Shown: positions 6,993 through 14,517 of the stretch, one piece after another
How positions within the stretch are numbered: position 1 is the first letter of the stretch
How the letters are laid out: each line of letters starts with the position of its first letter
DNA from: Clostridiales bacterium
Lineage (GTDB): Bacteria; Bacillota; Clostridia; Lachnospirales; Lachnospiraceae
Length of the DNA: 14,517 bases
Direction: 5' to 3'
Assembly: GCA_029267975.1 (NCBI GenBank)
Contig: JAJUHH010000023.1
Coordinates: 1 to 14,517 of the forward strand
The notes under the pieces: generated by a model
Databases searched by the model: none
What the model was told of the DNA's origin: nothing
Seen by the model: the letters and a program-made list of their open reading frames with translations, nothing else
Position numbers and translations under genes: made by a program

Positions 6993-7991
6993 TTAGCTAT
7001 AACGAATACGTGGATCTATGAACGGATAGATCAGATCCACAATCAAGGTTGCGGTTGATATAGCCACAATGGAAATGGTTATGCATCCGAGAATCATGTT
7101 ATAGTCTGACATCAGAATTGCCTTCTGTACCAAAGAGCCGACACCGGGATAGCCGAATACGATCTCCGTCATGATGGAACCGCCGAACACGCCGCCAAGG
7201 CTCATTGCCAGGGCTGTTATCTGAGTCAGAATGGAATTACGAAACACATAACTCCTACCGATTTTACCTTCTGAAAGCCCTCGATATCGAGCGTAAAGTA
7301 CAAAATCCTCTTCTGATGTGGTAGCAGATAAGGACTTCATGGATATGATCCACCAGCCTGTGCCAACCAAAAGCATGGATACAGCCGGAAGTATGGATGC
7401 CTTAAGTAATGACAGAAGCCATACCATAAAATCTCCCTGGGTGTTTATGGTAGACTGAATGGGAAACCACCCCAGCACAAAGGCAAACACAATAAGCAAC
7501 ACCAAGGCGATAATAAAGTATGGAACCGGATAGATACATATAGCAATCCCTTCCAGGATTTTGGAAGACAGCTTATTTTTACGAAAACCGGCAAGCAGTC
7601 CTATGATATTGCCAATGATCCAGGCAATGACTGTTGTGGCCAGAGACAGAAATAGTGTATAGGGTAAATACATACTGATGATCTCGCCTACCGGCGTAGG
7701 ATAGTTCATCAGGGATGGACCAAAATTAAAATGCAGTAATCCATTCCAAAGGAAGGTAATGTATTGCTTGATTAAAGATCCTTCGAGACCGAACTGAACT
7801 CTAAGCTGGGACCGAAGTGCTTCCATTTGTACAGGATCCATCTGGCCGGAGCGGGATTGCATCTGGCCAATCATGTTCTCTACAGGATCGGACGGGAACA
7901 TCCTGGGTATAAAAAAGATAAAAGTTATTCCAATCCACACCGTCAATAAATAGGTTAAGATTCTCAATCCGAAGTATTTGCGAAATTTCAA
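6993..7991 (-). CDS. Opp/Dpp-type ABC transporter permease, OppB-like, TTG start
   Basis: The start is taken as TTG at 7991-7989 because AAAGGAG lies eight bases upstream and the product then begins MKFRKYFGLRILTYLLTVWIG, the usual OppB N-terminus. A longer in-frame reading to 8117 would translate through the strong hairpin in the intergenic region and adds unrelated residues. The 332-residue protein has a first membrane helix (about 9-29), a large outside loop containing FPSDPVE and LRVQFGLEGS, and the BPD_transp_1 core. The docking motif reads DFVLYARYRGLSEGKI followed by FRNS. The conserved GGVFGGSIMTEIVFGYPGVGSL segment comes near the end. It pairs with the OppC-like permease. The operon position directly after the binding-protein gene is standard for this family, but the 162-bp gap between them is unusually long and structured. 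Confidence 0.92.
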   Translation of the reverse strand: MKFRKYFGLRILTYLLTVWIGITFIFFIPRMFPSDPVENMIGQMQSRSGQMDPVQMEALRSQLRVQFGLEGSLIKQYITFLWNGLLHFNFGPSLMNYPTPVGEIISMYLPYTLFLSLATTVIAWIIGNIIGLLAGFRKNKLSSKILEGIAICIYPVPYFIIALVLLIVFAFVLGWFPIQSTINTQGDFMVWLLSLLKASILPAVSMLLVGTGWWIISMKSLSATTSEEDFVLYARYRGLSEGKIGRSYVFRNSILTQITALAMSLGGVFGGSIMTEIVFGYPGVGSLVQKAILMSDYNMILGCITISIVAISTATLIVDLIYPFIDPRIRYS

Positions 7992-8031
7992 CGGCTTCAC
8001 TCCTTTATGTAAAATTGTGATAAAGCTTCCC

Positions 8032-8078
8032 AATACTGCATACTGCCCGGTGTTTGCCCACCGGGCAGTATGCGTATT
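8032..8078 (-). promoter_or_regulatory. Strong 20-bp stem-loop between binding-protein and permease genes
   Basis: The arm at 8032-8052 and the arm at 8059-8078 are complementary over 20 bp, with a single bulged base at 8037 and a 6-nt loop (8053-8058). The G/C-rich core CTGCCCGGTG pairs with CACCGGGCAG. In the minus-strand transcript the hairpin is followed by UUGGGAAG, so there is no U-tract. It is therefore unlikely to be a full terminator. Its place after the SBP_5 gene fits a 3'-end stabiliser that raises binding-protein mRNA over permease mRNA. Confidence 0.65.
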
Positions 8079-8088
8079 CTTTATAAGC

Positions 8089-8118
8089 TGTGTCGGTATA
8101 TGAATGGAAACCGACACA
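8089..8118 (-). promoter_or_regulatory. Second stem-loop in the same intergenic region
   Basis: TGTGTCGGT (8089-8097) and ACCGACACA (8110-8118) form a perfect 9-bp stem with a 12-nt loop. It lies 11 bp upstream (in transcript order) of the 20-bp hairpin. A third, A/T-only-rich 8-bp hairpin (8140-8147 with 8151-8158) overlaps the stop codon of the binding-protein gene. Together the three fill most of the gap from 7992 to 8153. Confidence 0.55.
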
Positions 8119-8153
8119 AAGATAGCAAGTAATTCACTGAATAATGATATTCA

Positions 8154-10163
8154 TTATTTCACCGGTGAAATCTCAGTGGTAATATACTTGAAGCAGCTCC
8201 ACCACCACCAAGGACCATTGTAAGGATTCTCTGCACTGGGGTAGTTGTTCCAGTAGGTGCTGTTGGTAGGAACGAACTTAACACCTGAATGGAAGCCTAT
8301 AAACGGAAGCTCTTCTATTGCGTTCTTGAAGAATTCAAGACCCAGTTCGTAGGACTTAGGATCATCCGGAGACAGCTTAGCTAACTCGTGAATGATCTCG
8401 GTAGCTTTCGCATTGTTCCAACGGGTACCCTGACCTGAACCTCTCTCTCCAAGAGGAACGATAAGATCTGCATCCCAACCGCTGATCTGGGAGTAGATAT
8501 CCTTTGTTATGAAACCGGTAGGCCAGTATCCGGCGATATCGAACTGTCCGGTGGCACCATTGGTATCCCAGGTTGCTGAGGATTCACTGACAAGGTTGAT
8601 CTTGAAGCCGAACTTGGTCAGCTGATCGTAAGCTGCCTGTACACCACGGCCTGCCTGAGCTTCTGTATCTGCCAGATAGGTCATATTAAAGGTGAAGGGC
8701 TTGCCATTGAAATACCAACCATCTGACTTCTTCTCAAGACCGGCTTTGATGAAGAGTTTCTCTGCTGCTGCAGGATCATACTTCCAGCAGCCAACACCAA
8801 ACATGTCGATCAGAGTATCGTGATCTGTCGGGATATTATAACCTTTTGCTCTGAGTGTTTCGGCCATTCTCTCTGCATAGCCGGAGTCAAAAGGCTTCAC
8901 TGTTGTGCCGTCGCCCAGATCGAGCTCGAAGCTTTCCAACCAGGACAGGATAGGCTTTACATATAACTCCTGTCCGGCACTGGTATTGGTAAGGATCGGG
9001 AACGGTGAGGAACGACCTACACCATCAAATATATTCATTGATATCTCGTCGAAATTCATTGCAAGTGCAATACCCCAACGGAAATCCTTATTATCAAAAG
9101 GTGCGCCCTTACCCATGGAGAAAGCCAGACCTTTTGAACAGGGATCATCACTGGTCGCATAAGGGTAATCATTATACCAGCATGCGATATTGGGATTCTG
9201 TGCTGTCATAACCTCTAACATTTCAGGAGTAACCTCGCAGAGGATATCAACTTCATTGTTGATCAAGCTCATCTGACGGGTTGTATCATCTCCAAGATTT
9301 CTAAACCAAACATATTTTGCCTGAGGCATTTTACCGCTTACAACACCAACGGTACTGTTCTGCCAATCCTCACGGCGCTCATAAAGGATCCATTTTCCTA
9401 ATTCATCATAAGCTTTTACAGTGTAAGGCCCTGCAACAACCGGATTAGAATCTTTAAATTTTGTAACATCTTCCTGTTTTGAATAGATATGCTCAGGAAC
9501 AATTCTTAAATCATTACCCCAGATGGTAACACCAAATCTTAGAGATAAGCGGGGGAAGGATTCCTTTGTAACGAATTTAACGGTATAATCATCTACCTTC
9601 TCAACAGATTTAAATACTGTATTGTAGTAAGCATTCTGTGATATTCCTGTGTTGGTCATGATCATATTAACCGTAAATACTACGTCATCTGCATTTAAGT
9701 CTTCACCGTCAGACCATTTGATACCCTTACGGATTTTAACGATATGCTCTGTAAAATCTGCATTTGACTCGGGCATGCCTTCAGCAACTTCGCCAAACTG
9801 CTCACCCTTAATGGTATCGATTTCCCACATCATTGCTGACATCAGCTGGTGAATACCAAAGCCCATTGTGGTGCCCTGCATATAGGAATTAAACTGTCCA
9901 GGGGTGTCAGTAGGTGACTGGCACTCAACAATCAGTGTTTCCGCTCTCGGTGTTCCAACCTCAGTCATCTCACCGGAAGTAGTACTTTCAGAACCACTGT
10001 CTGTTTTGGTCTCCTCTTTTTTGTCCTCTGCCTTTTGGGTCACACCGGCAGTCTGTCCCTGATCGGTAGGTGTGTCCTTAGGCTTGCTGCAGCCTGTAAG
10101 CATTGAAGCTACCATAATAAGAGCTACAACGCATGCCAGAACCTGTCGCATTACCTTTTTCAT
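8154..10163 (-). CDS. Large extracellular solute-binding lipoprotein, SBP_bac_5 (OppA/DppA-like) family
   Basis: The 669-residue product starts at an ATG with GAGGAGG six bases upstream. It has a lipoprotein signal peptide with lipobox LTGC and lipidated Cys at residue 25. A Lys/Thr/Glu/Ser-rich linker (about 26-72) then tethers the folded part to the membrane. The folded domain carries SBP_bac_5 marks: the IRKGIKWSDGEDLNADDVVFT segment (split as IRKGIKWSDGE and LNADDVVFT), a GPYTVKAYD turn, MSLINNEVDI, and DFRWGIALAMN. It should bind peptides, or oligosaccharides as some SBP_5 members do, and hand them to the adjacent OppB/OppC-like permeases. At 669 residues it is longer than most OppA proteins (about 540), even after removing the linker. 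The C-terminus has four consecutive Trp (652-655). The length and the Trp-rich end make oligosaccharide binding an attractive guess, not a demonstrated one. Confidence 0.92.
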   Translation of the reverse strand: MKKVMRQVLACVVALIMVASMLTGCSKPKDTPTDQGQTAGVTQKAEDKKEETKTDSGSESTTSGEMTEVGTPRAETLIVECQSPTDTPGQFNSYMQGTTMGFGIHQLMSAMMWEIDTIKGEQFGEVAEGMPESNADFTEHIVKIRKGIKWSDGEDLNADDVVFTVNMIMTNTGISQNAYYNTVFKSVEKVDDYTVKFVTKESFPRLSLRFGVTIWGNDLRIVPEHIYSKQEDVTKFKDSNPVVAGPYTVKAYDELGKWILYERREDWQNSTVGVVSGKMPQAKYVWFRNLGDDTTRQMSLINNEVDILCEVTPEMLEVMTAQNPNIACWYNDYPYATSDDPCSKGLAFSMGKGAPFDNKDFRWGIALAMNFDEISMNIFDGVGRSSPFPILTNTSAGQELYVKPILSWLESFELDLGDGTTVKPFDSGYAERMAETLRAKGYNIPTDHDTLIDMFGVGCWKYDPAAAEKLFIKAGLEKKSDGWYFNGKPFTFNMTYLADTEAQAGRGVQAAYDQLTKFGFKINLVSESSATWDTNGATGQFDIAGYWPTGFITKDIYSQISGWDADLIVPLGERGSGQGTRWNNAKATEIIHELAKLSPDDPKSYELGLEFFKNAIEELPFIGFHSGVKFVPTNSTYWNNYPSAENPYNGPWWWWSCFKYITTEISPVK

Positions 10164-10206
10164 AGTTATCCTCCTCTAAAAAAAATTGTTAATTGGTTAC
10201 ACCTTT

Positions 10207-10240
10207 ATCGTAACATTCCGAAGTTTTTCCTAACAATTCC
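10207..10240 (-). promoter_or_regulatory. Candidate AraC-type operator and promoter for the importer operon
   Basis: The minus strand carries GGAATTGTTA (10240-10231) and GGAATGTTA (10219-10211) as a direct repeat. The GGAAT parts are 21 bp apart, about two helical turns. That is the arrangement expected for tandem half-sites of an AraC-family activator such as the regulator encoded upstream. Two promoter readings are possible. One is TTGTTA (10236-10231) with TACGAT (10212-10207) at 18 bp. The other is TTACGA (10213-10208) with AACAAT (10190-10185) at 17 bp, which would put the proximal site over the -35 box. Both are weak, in keeping with activator dependence. Confidence 0.4.
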
Positions 10241-10269
10241 AAAATTTTAAAAAGGGGGTAAATTCTTAA

Positions 10270-11535
10270 TCAGTTCTCAATAATTGCGATTCTCACCTTA
10301 TCCTGCATGGCATCTGCTATGTCTTTGAGGGTTACTTCCCTTTCACTGAGCATTTTGTAGACCCCTTCAGAAATTGCAGTAGAAATATCAAACCATGAAT
10401 TCAATGATCTTCTGGCAATCACATGAATCTTCTGCTTTAAAATAAAGTCCCTGCTGAGTACAAAGCCGTCATCCTGATAGTCATATTCCACATCCACCTG
10501 TACGGGGATACTTTCTGTTGCATCAGCAATCTGCTTGACAATGCTTTTCTGAGTAATATAGTCAAGAAATTGAATGGATGCTTCGTAATCCGCATTAACG
10601 GAAATGCCGATATTCTTGCCGTGAAACATATAGTTTTCCTTTTTTTCATAAGGAACCGGACCAACCCCTACCTCAAAGTCAGGATTAGCAGCTTTAATCA
10701 CAGATAAAGCACTGAGGTTATTAATCATCATGGCAACCTCATTCTTGATAAATTTATTGGTTAAGTCCAGCTGATTTAGGTTAATGCATTTTTCCGAAAG
10801 CAGCTTATTATTCTTAAGATAGTTCAGTAATTCAAATACTTTCATGCCGCCCTCACCATTAATCTCCCGGATGGAACCACCCGTAGAATAGAGCAGCTGT
10901 ATAAAAAGGGCTGTGACCTCTTCCGGCTGCTTCGCCCCGATCCCAATTCCCTTAATACCGATTTCCTGAACCTTTCTGGCAGCAACCTTTAAATCCTCCC
11001 AGGTCTCCGGATAGACAACCTTGTGCTTCTCAAACAACTTCTTGTTCCAGATCAGCACATAAGGATCGCAGGTAAAGGGAATTCCGTAATATTTACCGTC
11101 ACTTCTGGTGTTATTCCATTGCCCCAGATAATAGTGGTGTTCCTTTTTGCTGTCACTGATATAGCTGCTGATGTCCCGAAGTACGTTCAGATTAATTAAG
11201 GCTGGCATAATGGAATTATCACATATAATCAGATCTGCCAGCTGATCCTGGTCCAGGTTCATACAGATTTCTTTTTTAAAATCATTTTTGGAGATAAACT
11301 CAATCTCCACCTGGGGATTGCCATCAATGCCTGAATACTGCTCTGCGATATCCTGGAGGGTCTTGCAGCTTATGGTAGTTTCATAGGGTGCCAGAATCCG
11401 TAAAATCTTTCTCTCAGGGACAGGCCCCGTCTCCTCTACCTTACGAAAGCGCTCTTTGTAAAAGTCGGCTGCAATCAGAAGAAACACCAGCATTACCACA
11501 AAAGATAAGATTGCGGTGATCCGAAATGTCTTCAT
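10270..11535 (-). CDS. Membrane-anchored type-1 solute-binding protein next to the two-component genes
   Basis: The 421-residue protein has a single hydrophobic segment near the N-terminus (about 6-24), with a positively charged start and no Cys nearby. It lacks a lipobox and is probably held in the membrane by this helix. The rest resembles SBP_bac_1: ILRILAPYE first strand, GKYYGIPFTCDPYVLIWNKKLFEKH, then P.TWEDL, and later SVNADYEASIQFLDYIT. Its ATG directly follows the regulator's TAA stop (TAAATG), with AGAAGGTGA just upstream inside the regulator gene, so the two are translationally coupled. This placement suggests it presents ligand to the sensor kinase in place of a transporter role, as known for binding proteins that assist LytS/YesM-type kinases. 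No permeases of its matching MalF/G type are present. The family assignment is good; the sensory role is inference. Confidence 0.85.
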   Translation of the reverse strand: MKTFRITAILSFVVMLVFLLIAADFYKERFRKVEETGPVPERKILRILAPYETTISCKTLQDIAEQYSGIDGNPQVEIEFISKNDFKKEICMNLDQDQLADLIICDNSIMPALINLNVLRDISSYISDSKKEHHYYLGQWNNTRSDGKYYGIPFTCDPYVLIWNKKLFEKHKVVYPETWEDLKVAARKVQEIGIKGIGIGAKQPEEVTALFIQLLYSTGGSIREINGEGGMKVFELLNYLKNNKLLSEKCINLNQLDLTNKFIKNEVAMMINNLSALSVIKAANPDFEVGVGPVPYEKKENYMFHGKNIGISVNADYEASIQFLDYITQKSIVKQIADATESIPVQVDVEYDYQDDGFVLSRDFILKQKIHVIARRSLNSWFDISTAISEGVYKMLSEREVTLKDIADAMQDKVRIAIIEN

Positions 11536-13047
11536 TTATATCACCTTCTTATATTCTGATGGTGAAATACCACAGACAGACTTAAATACCTTGTTAAAGT
11601 ACTTAGGATCCTTAAATCCAACCTGCTCGGCAACTTCCTGGATCCGGTACTTGCCCGATAGTATCATACGCTTTGCGATACTTATCCTTAAATTCCTGAT
11701 AAATACCACAAAATTAACATTAATCTTCTGATTAAAGAGCTTGCTTAAATACTCCGGAGTGACCCCAACCAGCTCGGCCGCCTCCGATAAGGTAATGTCC
11801 TTATGATAATTGTCCCGGATAAAGTTAATCACCTTTAATATAATGACATTATCGGTGTCCGTCTCCTCATTGCTGCCGCTTAGAATGGTTTTTACAATCT
11901 TTTCGTAATTGTGAATAAGGTCTGTTCTTGTTTTACTCTCAATGATGTTATTAATAAAATAGTGAAAGATCAGGATCGGCTCCGACTTAAGGCTGTATTC
12001 CTTGGCCACATTATAAATACCGGAGCAAAATCTGGCCGTATATTCCTTAATTAATTCCGGTCTGCCCTTGCTTTCAATGATAACCTCCTTAAACCTGTCA
12101 CTGATGCATAAGGCTTTCTGATAATTCCCATTCATGATTTCTCTGCGGATTTTATTTTCCAGATCCTCAGGATAGCGGATGGGAGCAAATTCCAGCTTAT
12201 CCACCATTTCCTTCTGCAGAATGACATGATGATCAAATACAAAGCTATAGGTTAACAGGTCCTTTAACAAGCCAAGGGCGCCCTTTAGATCCCCCAGCTC
12301 AGATATGGATGTGGTGCTGCAATGACAATTACCGATTTCATTCAATCGAGGTAATATATGTAAGGAAAACAACTTGCTGCTATTGGGACACTTTTCCCTG
12401 TCAAGGATGAGAACCAGTATCCCGTAGGAAGAGGACAGGTGTATCACATGATATTTCCGAATGCCCAGATCCTTGAGCATATCCCTGATACTATAAAGCA
12501 TCTCACCTGTGGTCTCCATATCAAGGCTATCCGGCTTCACCAGGAACAGATCCAGTGTCATAGGCTCCTTTAAGCACAACTGATGGGAAAGCTGCTGTAG
12601 ACAGCGCTCCGTCTTCACCTCTTCACAGGTCATCAGGTTCCAGATCAACTGTTCCAGATCGATTTTCTCTGATCGTTCCTCTAATATCTTTTTTTCCGCT
12701 TTTCTTAATACCGAAATGAAGTCATCAATATCAACCGGCTTTAAAATATAGTCCACTACCCCCAGATGCAATGCTGTTCTGGCATAATCAAAGGAGGAGT
12801 AGCCGGTGAGAATCAATGCATTATAGGCCGTACCCTCCTGCTCCAATTGCTGCAGCATGGTCAAGCCATCCATTCCTGGCATTTGAATATCCGATATGAT
12901 CAAATCCGGCTGCAGCTCTTTTACCAGCCGGAGCCCTTCAATGCCATCGGACGCCACTCCGCAAATCTCATAATCTGTAAATTTGTTGATCATTTTGATC
13001 AGGCCATCTTTTGTTTTAGGTTCATCCTCAACGATAGCTATACGCAT
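11536..13047 (-). CDS. YesN-type response regulator, receiver plus AraC DNA-binding domain
   Basis: I choose the ATG at 13047, which gives the standard receiver start MRIAIVEDEP and has a run of seven G six bases upstream. A GTG at 13086 would add 13 residues without a well-placed site. The 503-residue protein has a receiver domain (1-about 120) with acidic pair E7-D8, phosphoacceptor D53 (IISDIQMPGMDG), T81 and K103 (ILKPVD). A middle region of about 280 residues has no recognised domain. The C-terminal AraC/XylS domain (about 400-503) has two helix-turn-helix units (about 420-440 and 469-489), ending FNKVFKSVCGISPSEYKK. Phosphorylation by the neighbouring kinase should control DNA binding. 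The importer operon just downstream is the obvious target (inference). Confidence 0.93.
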   Translation of the reverse strand: MRIAIVEDEPKTKDGLIKMINKFTDYEICGVASDGIEGLRLVKELQPDLIISDIQMPGMDGLTMLQQLEQEGTAYNALILTGYSSFDYARTALHLGVVDYILKPVDIDDFISVLRKAEKKILEERSEKIDLEQLIWNLMTCEEVKTERCLQQLSHQLCLKEPMTLDLFLVKPDSLDMETTGEMLYSIRDMLKDLGIRKYHVIHLSSSYGILVLILDREKCPNSSKLFSLHILPRLNEIGNCHCSTTSISELGDLKGALGLLKDLLTYSFVFDHHVILQKEMVDKLEFAPIRYPEDLENKIRREIMNGNYQKALCISDRFKEVIIESKGRPELIKEYTARFCSGIYNVAKEYSLKSEPILIFHYFINNIIESKTRTDLIHNYEKIVKTILSGSNEETDTDNVIILKVINFIRDNYHKDITLSEAAELVGVTPEYLSKLFNQKINVNFVVFIRNLRISIAKRMILSGKYRIQEVAEQVGFKDPKYFNKVFKSVCGISPSEYKKVI

Positions 13048-13118
13048 AAATTGCCCCCCCAATTCAACGTAATTATCCAAAAGCACTCCTCATGTTCCGC
13101 TGTAATCTAAGTTATCTT

Positions 13119-14517
13119 TCATAATGGAATCAGCATCATGATGTTTGTACCCTGCTCGCTTGATTCCACATGAAAATAAGAACTGTCTCCATAATATAAT
13201 TTCAAACGTGTAATTACATTTCTTATACCAATACTGCTTTCCACCTTTTCCGTCCTGTAATCATAGTTGTTAAAGGCTTCCGTTAATTCTTCGGACATCC
13301 CCTTCCCATTATCCTTGACCTGAATTTGAATATAAGTATCATATTGGGCCTGAATGATGATTTCGATTTCGTCATGTCCCGTATTCCCGGGAAAGCCATG
13401 CACAATGGTGTTTTCAATTAAGGGCTGAAGCAGCAGCTTATGGATCCTGCAGCTTGCCAGGGCTTCCTCCATATGAAGCTTATATTGAAAGGAATTGCAA
13501 AAGCGCTGTTGCTGTAAATAAATATATCTCTGCAGATATTCCAGCTCTTCCTGCAGGGTAACGATTTCATTGCTTCGGTGGATGCTGTAGCGCAGAATTG
13601 CAGCTAAGTTTATGAGCATCTTGCTGATATGATATTCCTCATGTTCAAGGGCAACCCAATTAATGGCGTCTAGGGTATTATAAAGAAAGTGCGGATTAAT
13701 CTGTGCCTCCAATGATCTAATCTCTGCATCCTTCTTCCGGACCAGGGCTTCCCTTTCCTTCTGACTGGATTTCTTTATCCGGAGTATCATCTCGTTAAAA
13801 TGTTGTGCTATAGTGGCAAATTCATCCTTGCCCTCTATGGATAGCTGCACATCATAATCCCCCTGGTCTGCCTTACCCATGGCATGTATGATCTTCTTCA
13901 CGGATTTGTCCGTACTGGCTGCAAAGGACATACAAAGTAAAACGCACATCATACCTACAAAAATACCGATCAATATAATAATCATGGATATATTCTGCAC
14001 GTCCTTCAAAGCATAGGTCAGGTTCTGCACATTGATAAGCGTAAATACCCCGTCCTTAATATTACCGGTGTGTACCTCAAGCCTGCTTGAATTCATAAAA
14101 TTTTGATTCCCGAAAAAGGCTTTGATTGCCTCTTCCAGAGTTTGTGTCTGGTATTTTTTAAAAAGATTTAAGCCCACATAGGCTTCTATGGGAAAAGAAA
14201 TAATATCCCCCTGACGGTTTACCAAGAAGGTAATATTAGAATTAAAATCCATGCCGGGAGAATATACATTGCGAAGAGCACTCTCATCAATACATAATAG
14301 TATAATTCCCACCGGACCATTCTTATAATTATTAAAGTCTGTCAGCTGATGGGCTATGTAAAAGAAATTTTTATCCCCGTAATTCTGATCTGATTTCTGA
14401 ATTGTATGCGAATATATGGTATGCTTAACATTTAGGGAAGCCTTAAACATAGAATTTGTTCTGATATTGGCTACATCAAAGCAATAGCTTTCTTCCCCCG
14501 ACAGGGTAACCGTATCA
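13119..14517 (-). CDS. YesM/LytS-type membrane sensor histidine kinase, 5'-truncated
   Basis: The frame is open to the window edge: 22 further codons precede the first visible ATG at 14450, so the true start lies outside. Numbering from that Met, residues 1-150 look like the membrane-distal half of a Cache-type extracellular sensor (VGIILLCIDESALRNVY, ITFLVNRQGDIIS). A membrane helix lies at about 154-177. A HAMP domain follows (about 178-230). The His_kinase core has QINPHFLYNTLDAINW with phosphoacceptor H254. The HATPase domain contains N-box LLQPLIENTIVHG (340-352), G1 box DNGKGM (380-385) and SIGIRNVITRLKLYYG. It autophosphorylates in response to an outside signal and passes phosphate to D53 of the regulator encoded 71 bp downstream. 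The missing N-terminus should hold the first membrane segment and the rest of the sensor. Confidence 0.92.
   Translation of the reverse strand, partial: DTVTLSGEESYCFDVANIRTNSMFKASLNVKHTIYSHTIQKSDQNYGDKNFFYIAHQLTDFNNYKNGPVGIILLCIDESALRNVYSPGMDFNSNITFLVNRQGDIISFPIEAYVGLNLFKKYQTQTLEEAIKAFFGNQNFMNSSRLEVHTGNIKDGVFTLINVQNLTYALKDVQNISMIIILIGIFVGMMCVLLCMSFAASTDKSVKKIIHAMGKADQGDYDVQLSIEGKDEFATIAQHFNEMILRIKKSSQKEREALVRKKDAEIRSLEAQINPHFLYNTLDAINWVALEHEEYHISKMLINLAAILRYSIHRSNEIVTLQEELEYLQRYIYLQQQRFCNSFQYKLHMEEALASCRIHKLLLQPLIENTIVHGFPGNTGHDEIEIIIQAQYDTYIQIQVKDNGKGMSEELTEAFNNYDYRTEKVESSIGIRNVITRLKLYYGDSSYFHVESSEQGTNIMMLIPL

Noticed and set aside
8032..8078. Intrinsic terminator after the SBP_5 gene.
   Set aside because: The stem is strong, but neither strand has a following T-run, and the downstream permeases would need read-through.
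10241..10269. Terminator between the tethered binding-protein gene and the importer operon.
   Set aside because: Only a short AAAATTTT palindrome and a C/T run are seen; there is no G/C stem followed by a U-run, so read-through remains possible.
1..14517. tRNA, rRNA, insertion sequence or prophage genes.
   Set aside because: I saw no transposase or integrase domains, no terminal inverted repeats with target duplications, and no tRNA-like cloverleaf on either strand.

Overview
The window reads as chromosomal DNA from a low-to-moderate GC Gram-positive anaerobe, most likely a clostridium of the Lachnospiraceae type. The basis is the purine-rich ribosome binding sites, GTG and TTG starts, lipoprotein signal peptides, YesM/YesN-type two-component genes and abundant extracellular binding proteins. 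The genus is inference. Every gene lies on the minus strand, so transcription runs from high to low coordinates.

Region 1 (14517 to 10270) is a sensing module. It holds a 5'-truncated membrane histidine kinase of the YesM/LytS class, a YesN-type response regulator (receiver plus AraC helix-turn-helix), and a type-1 solute-binding protein whose ATG directly follows the regulator's stop codon. That binding protein has an N-terminal membrane segment but no lipobox, so it looks like a membrane-tethered sensor accessory. Region 2 (10269 to 2664) is an Opp/Dpp-type ABC importer operon. In order it encodes a large SBP_bac_5 lipoprotein, two permeases, two ATPases whose genes overlap by 8 bp, and finally a second lipoprotein of the sugar-binding SBP_1 type. 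The 106-bp gap between regions 1 and 2 carries a direct repeat with about 21-bp spacing, a plausible site for the AraC-type regulator. The 162-bp gap between the first lipoprotein and the first permease holds three successive stem-loops, the last with a 20-bp stem and no U-tract. This suggests mRNA processing or stabilisation that makes more binding protein than permease.

Region 3 (2663 to 1) holds three genes. They are a small unrecognised cytoplasmic protein (GTG start), a tandem HD/HD-GYP protein likely to degrade cyclic-di-GMP, and the start of a multi-pass membrane protein that runs off the window. The 224 bp upstream of the HD-GYP gene is densely structured. It contains a hairpin terminator for the previous gene, about five tandem 17-bp units, and two pairs of complementary arms in crossing (pseudoknot-like) order, one arm of which covers part of the Shine-Dalgarno sequence.

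Working model (inference): the kinase, probably helped by the tethered binding protein, senses an extracellular oligosaccharide or peptide. The regulator then switches on the importer, whose two lipoproteins deliver ligand. The three regions could also be one long transcript, because no good terminator separates regions 1 and 2. Nothing proves a wholly new system. The best candidates for something undescribed are the HD-GYP leader and the three-binding-protein arrangement around one importer.
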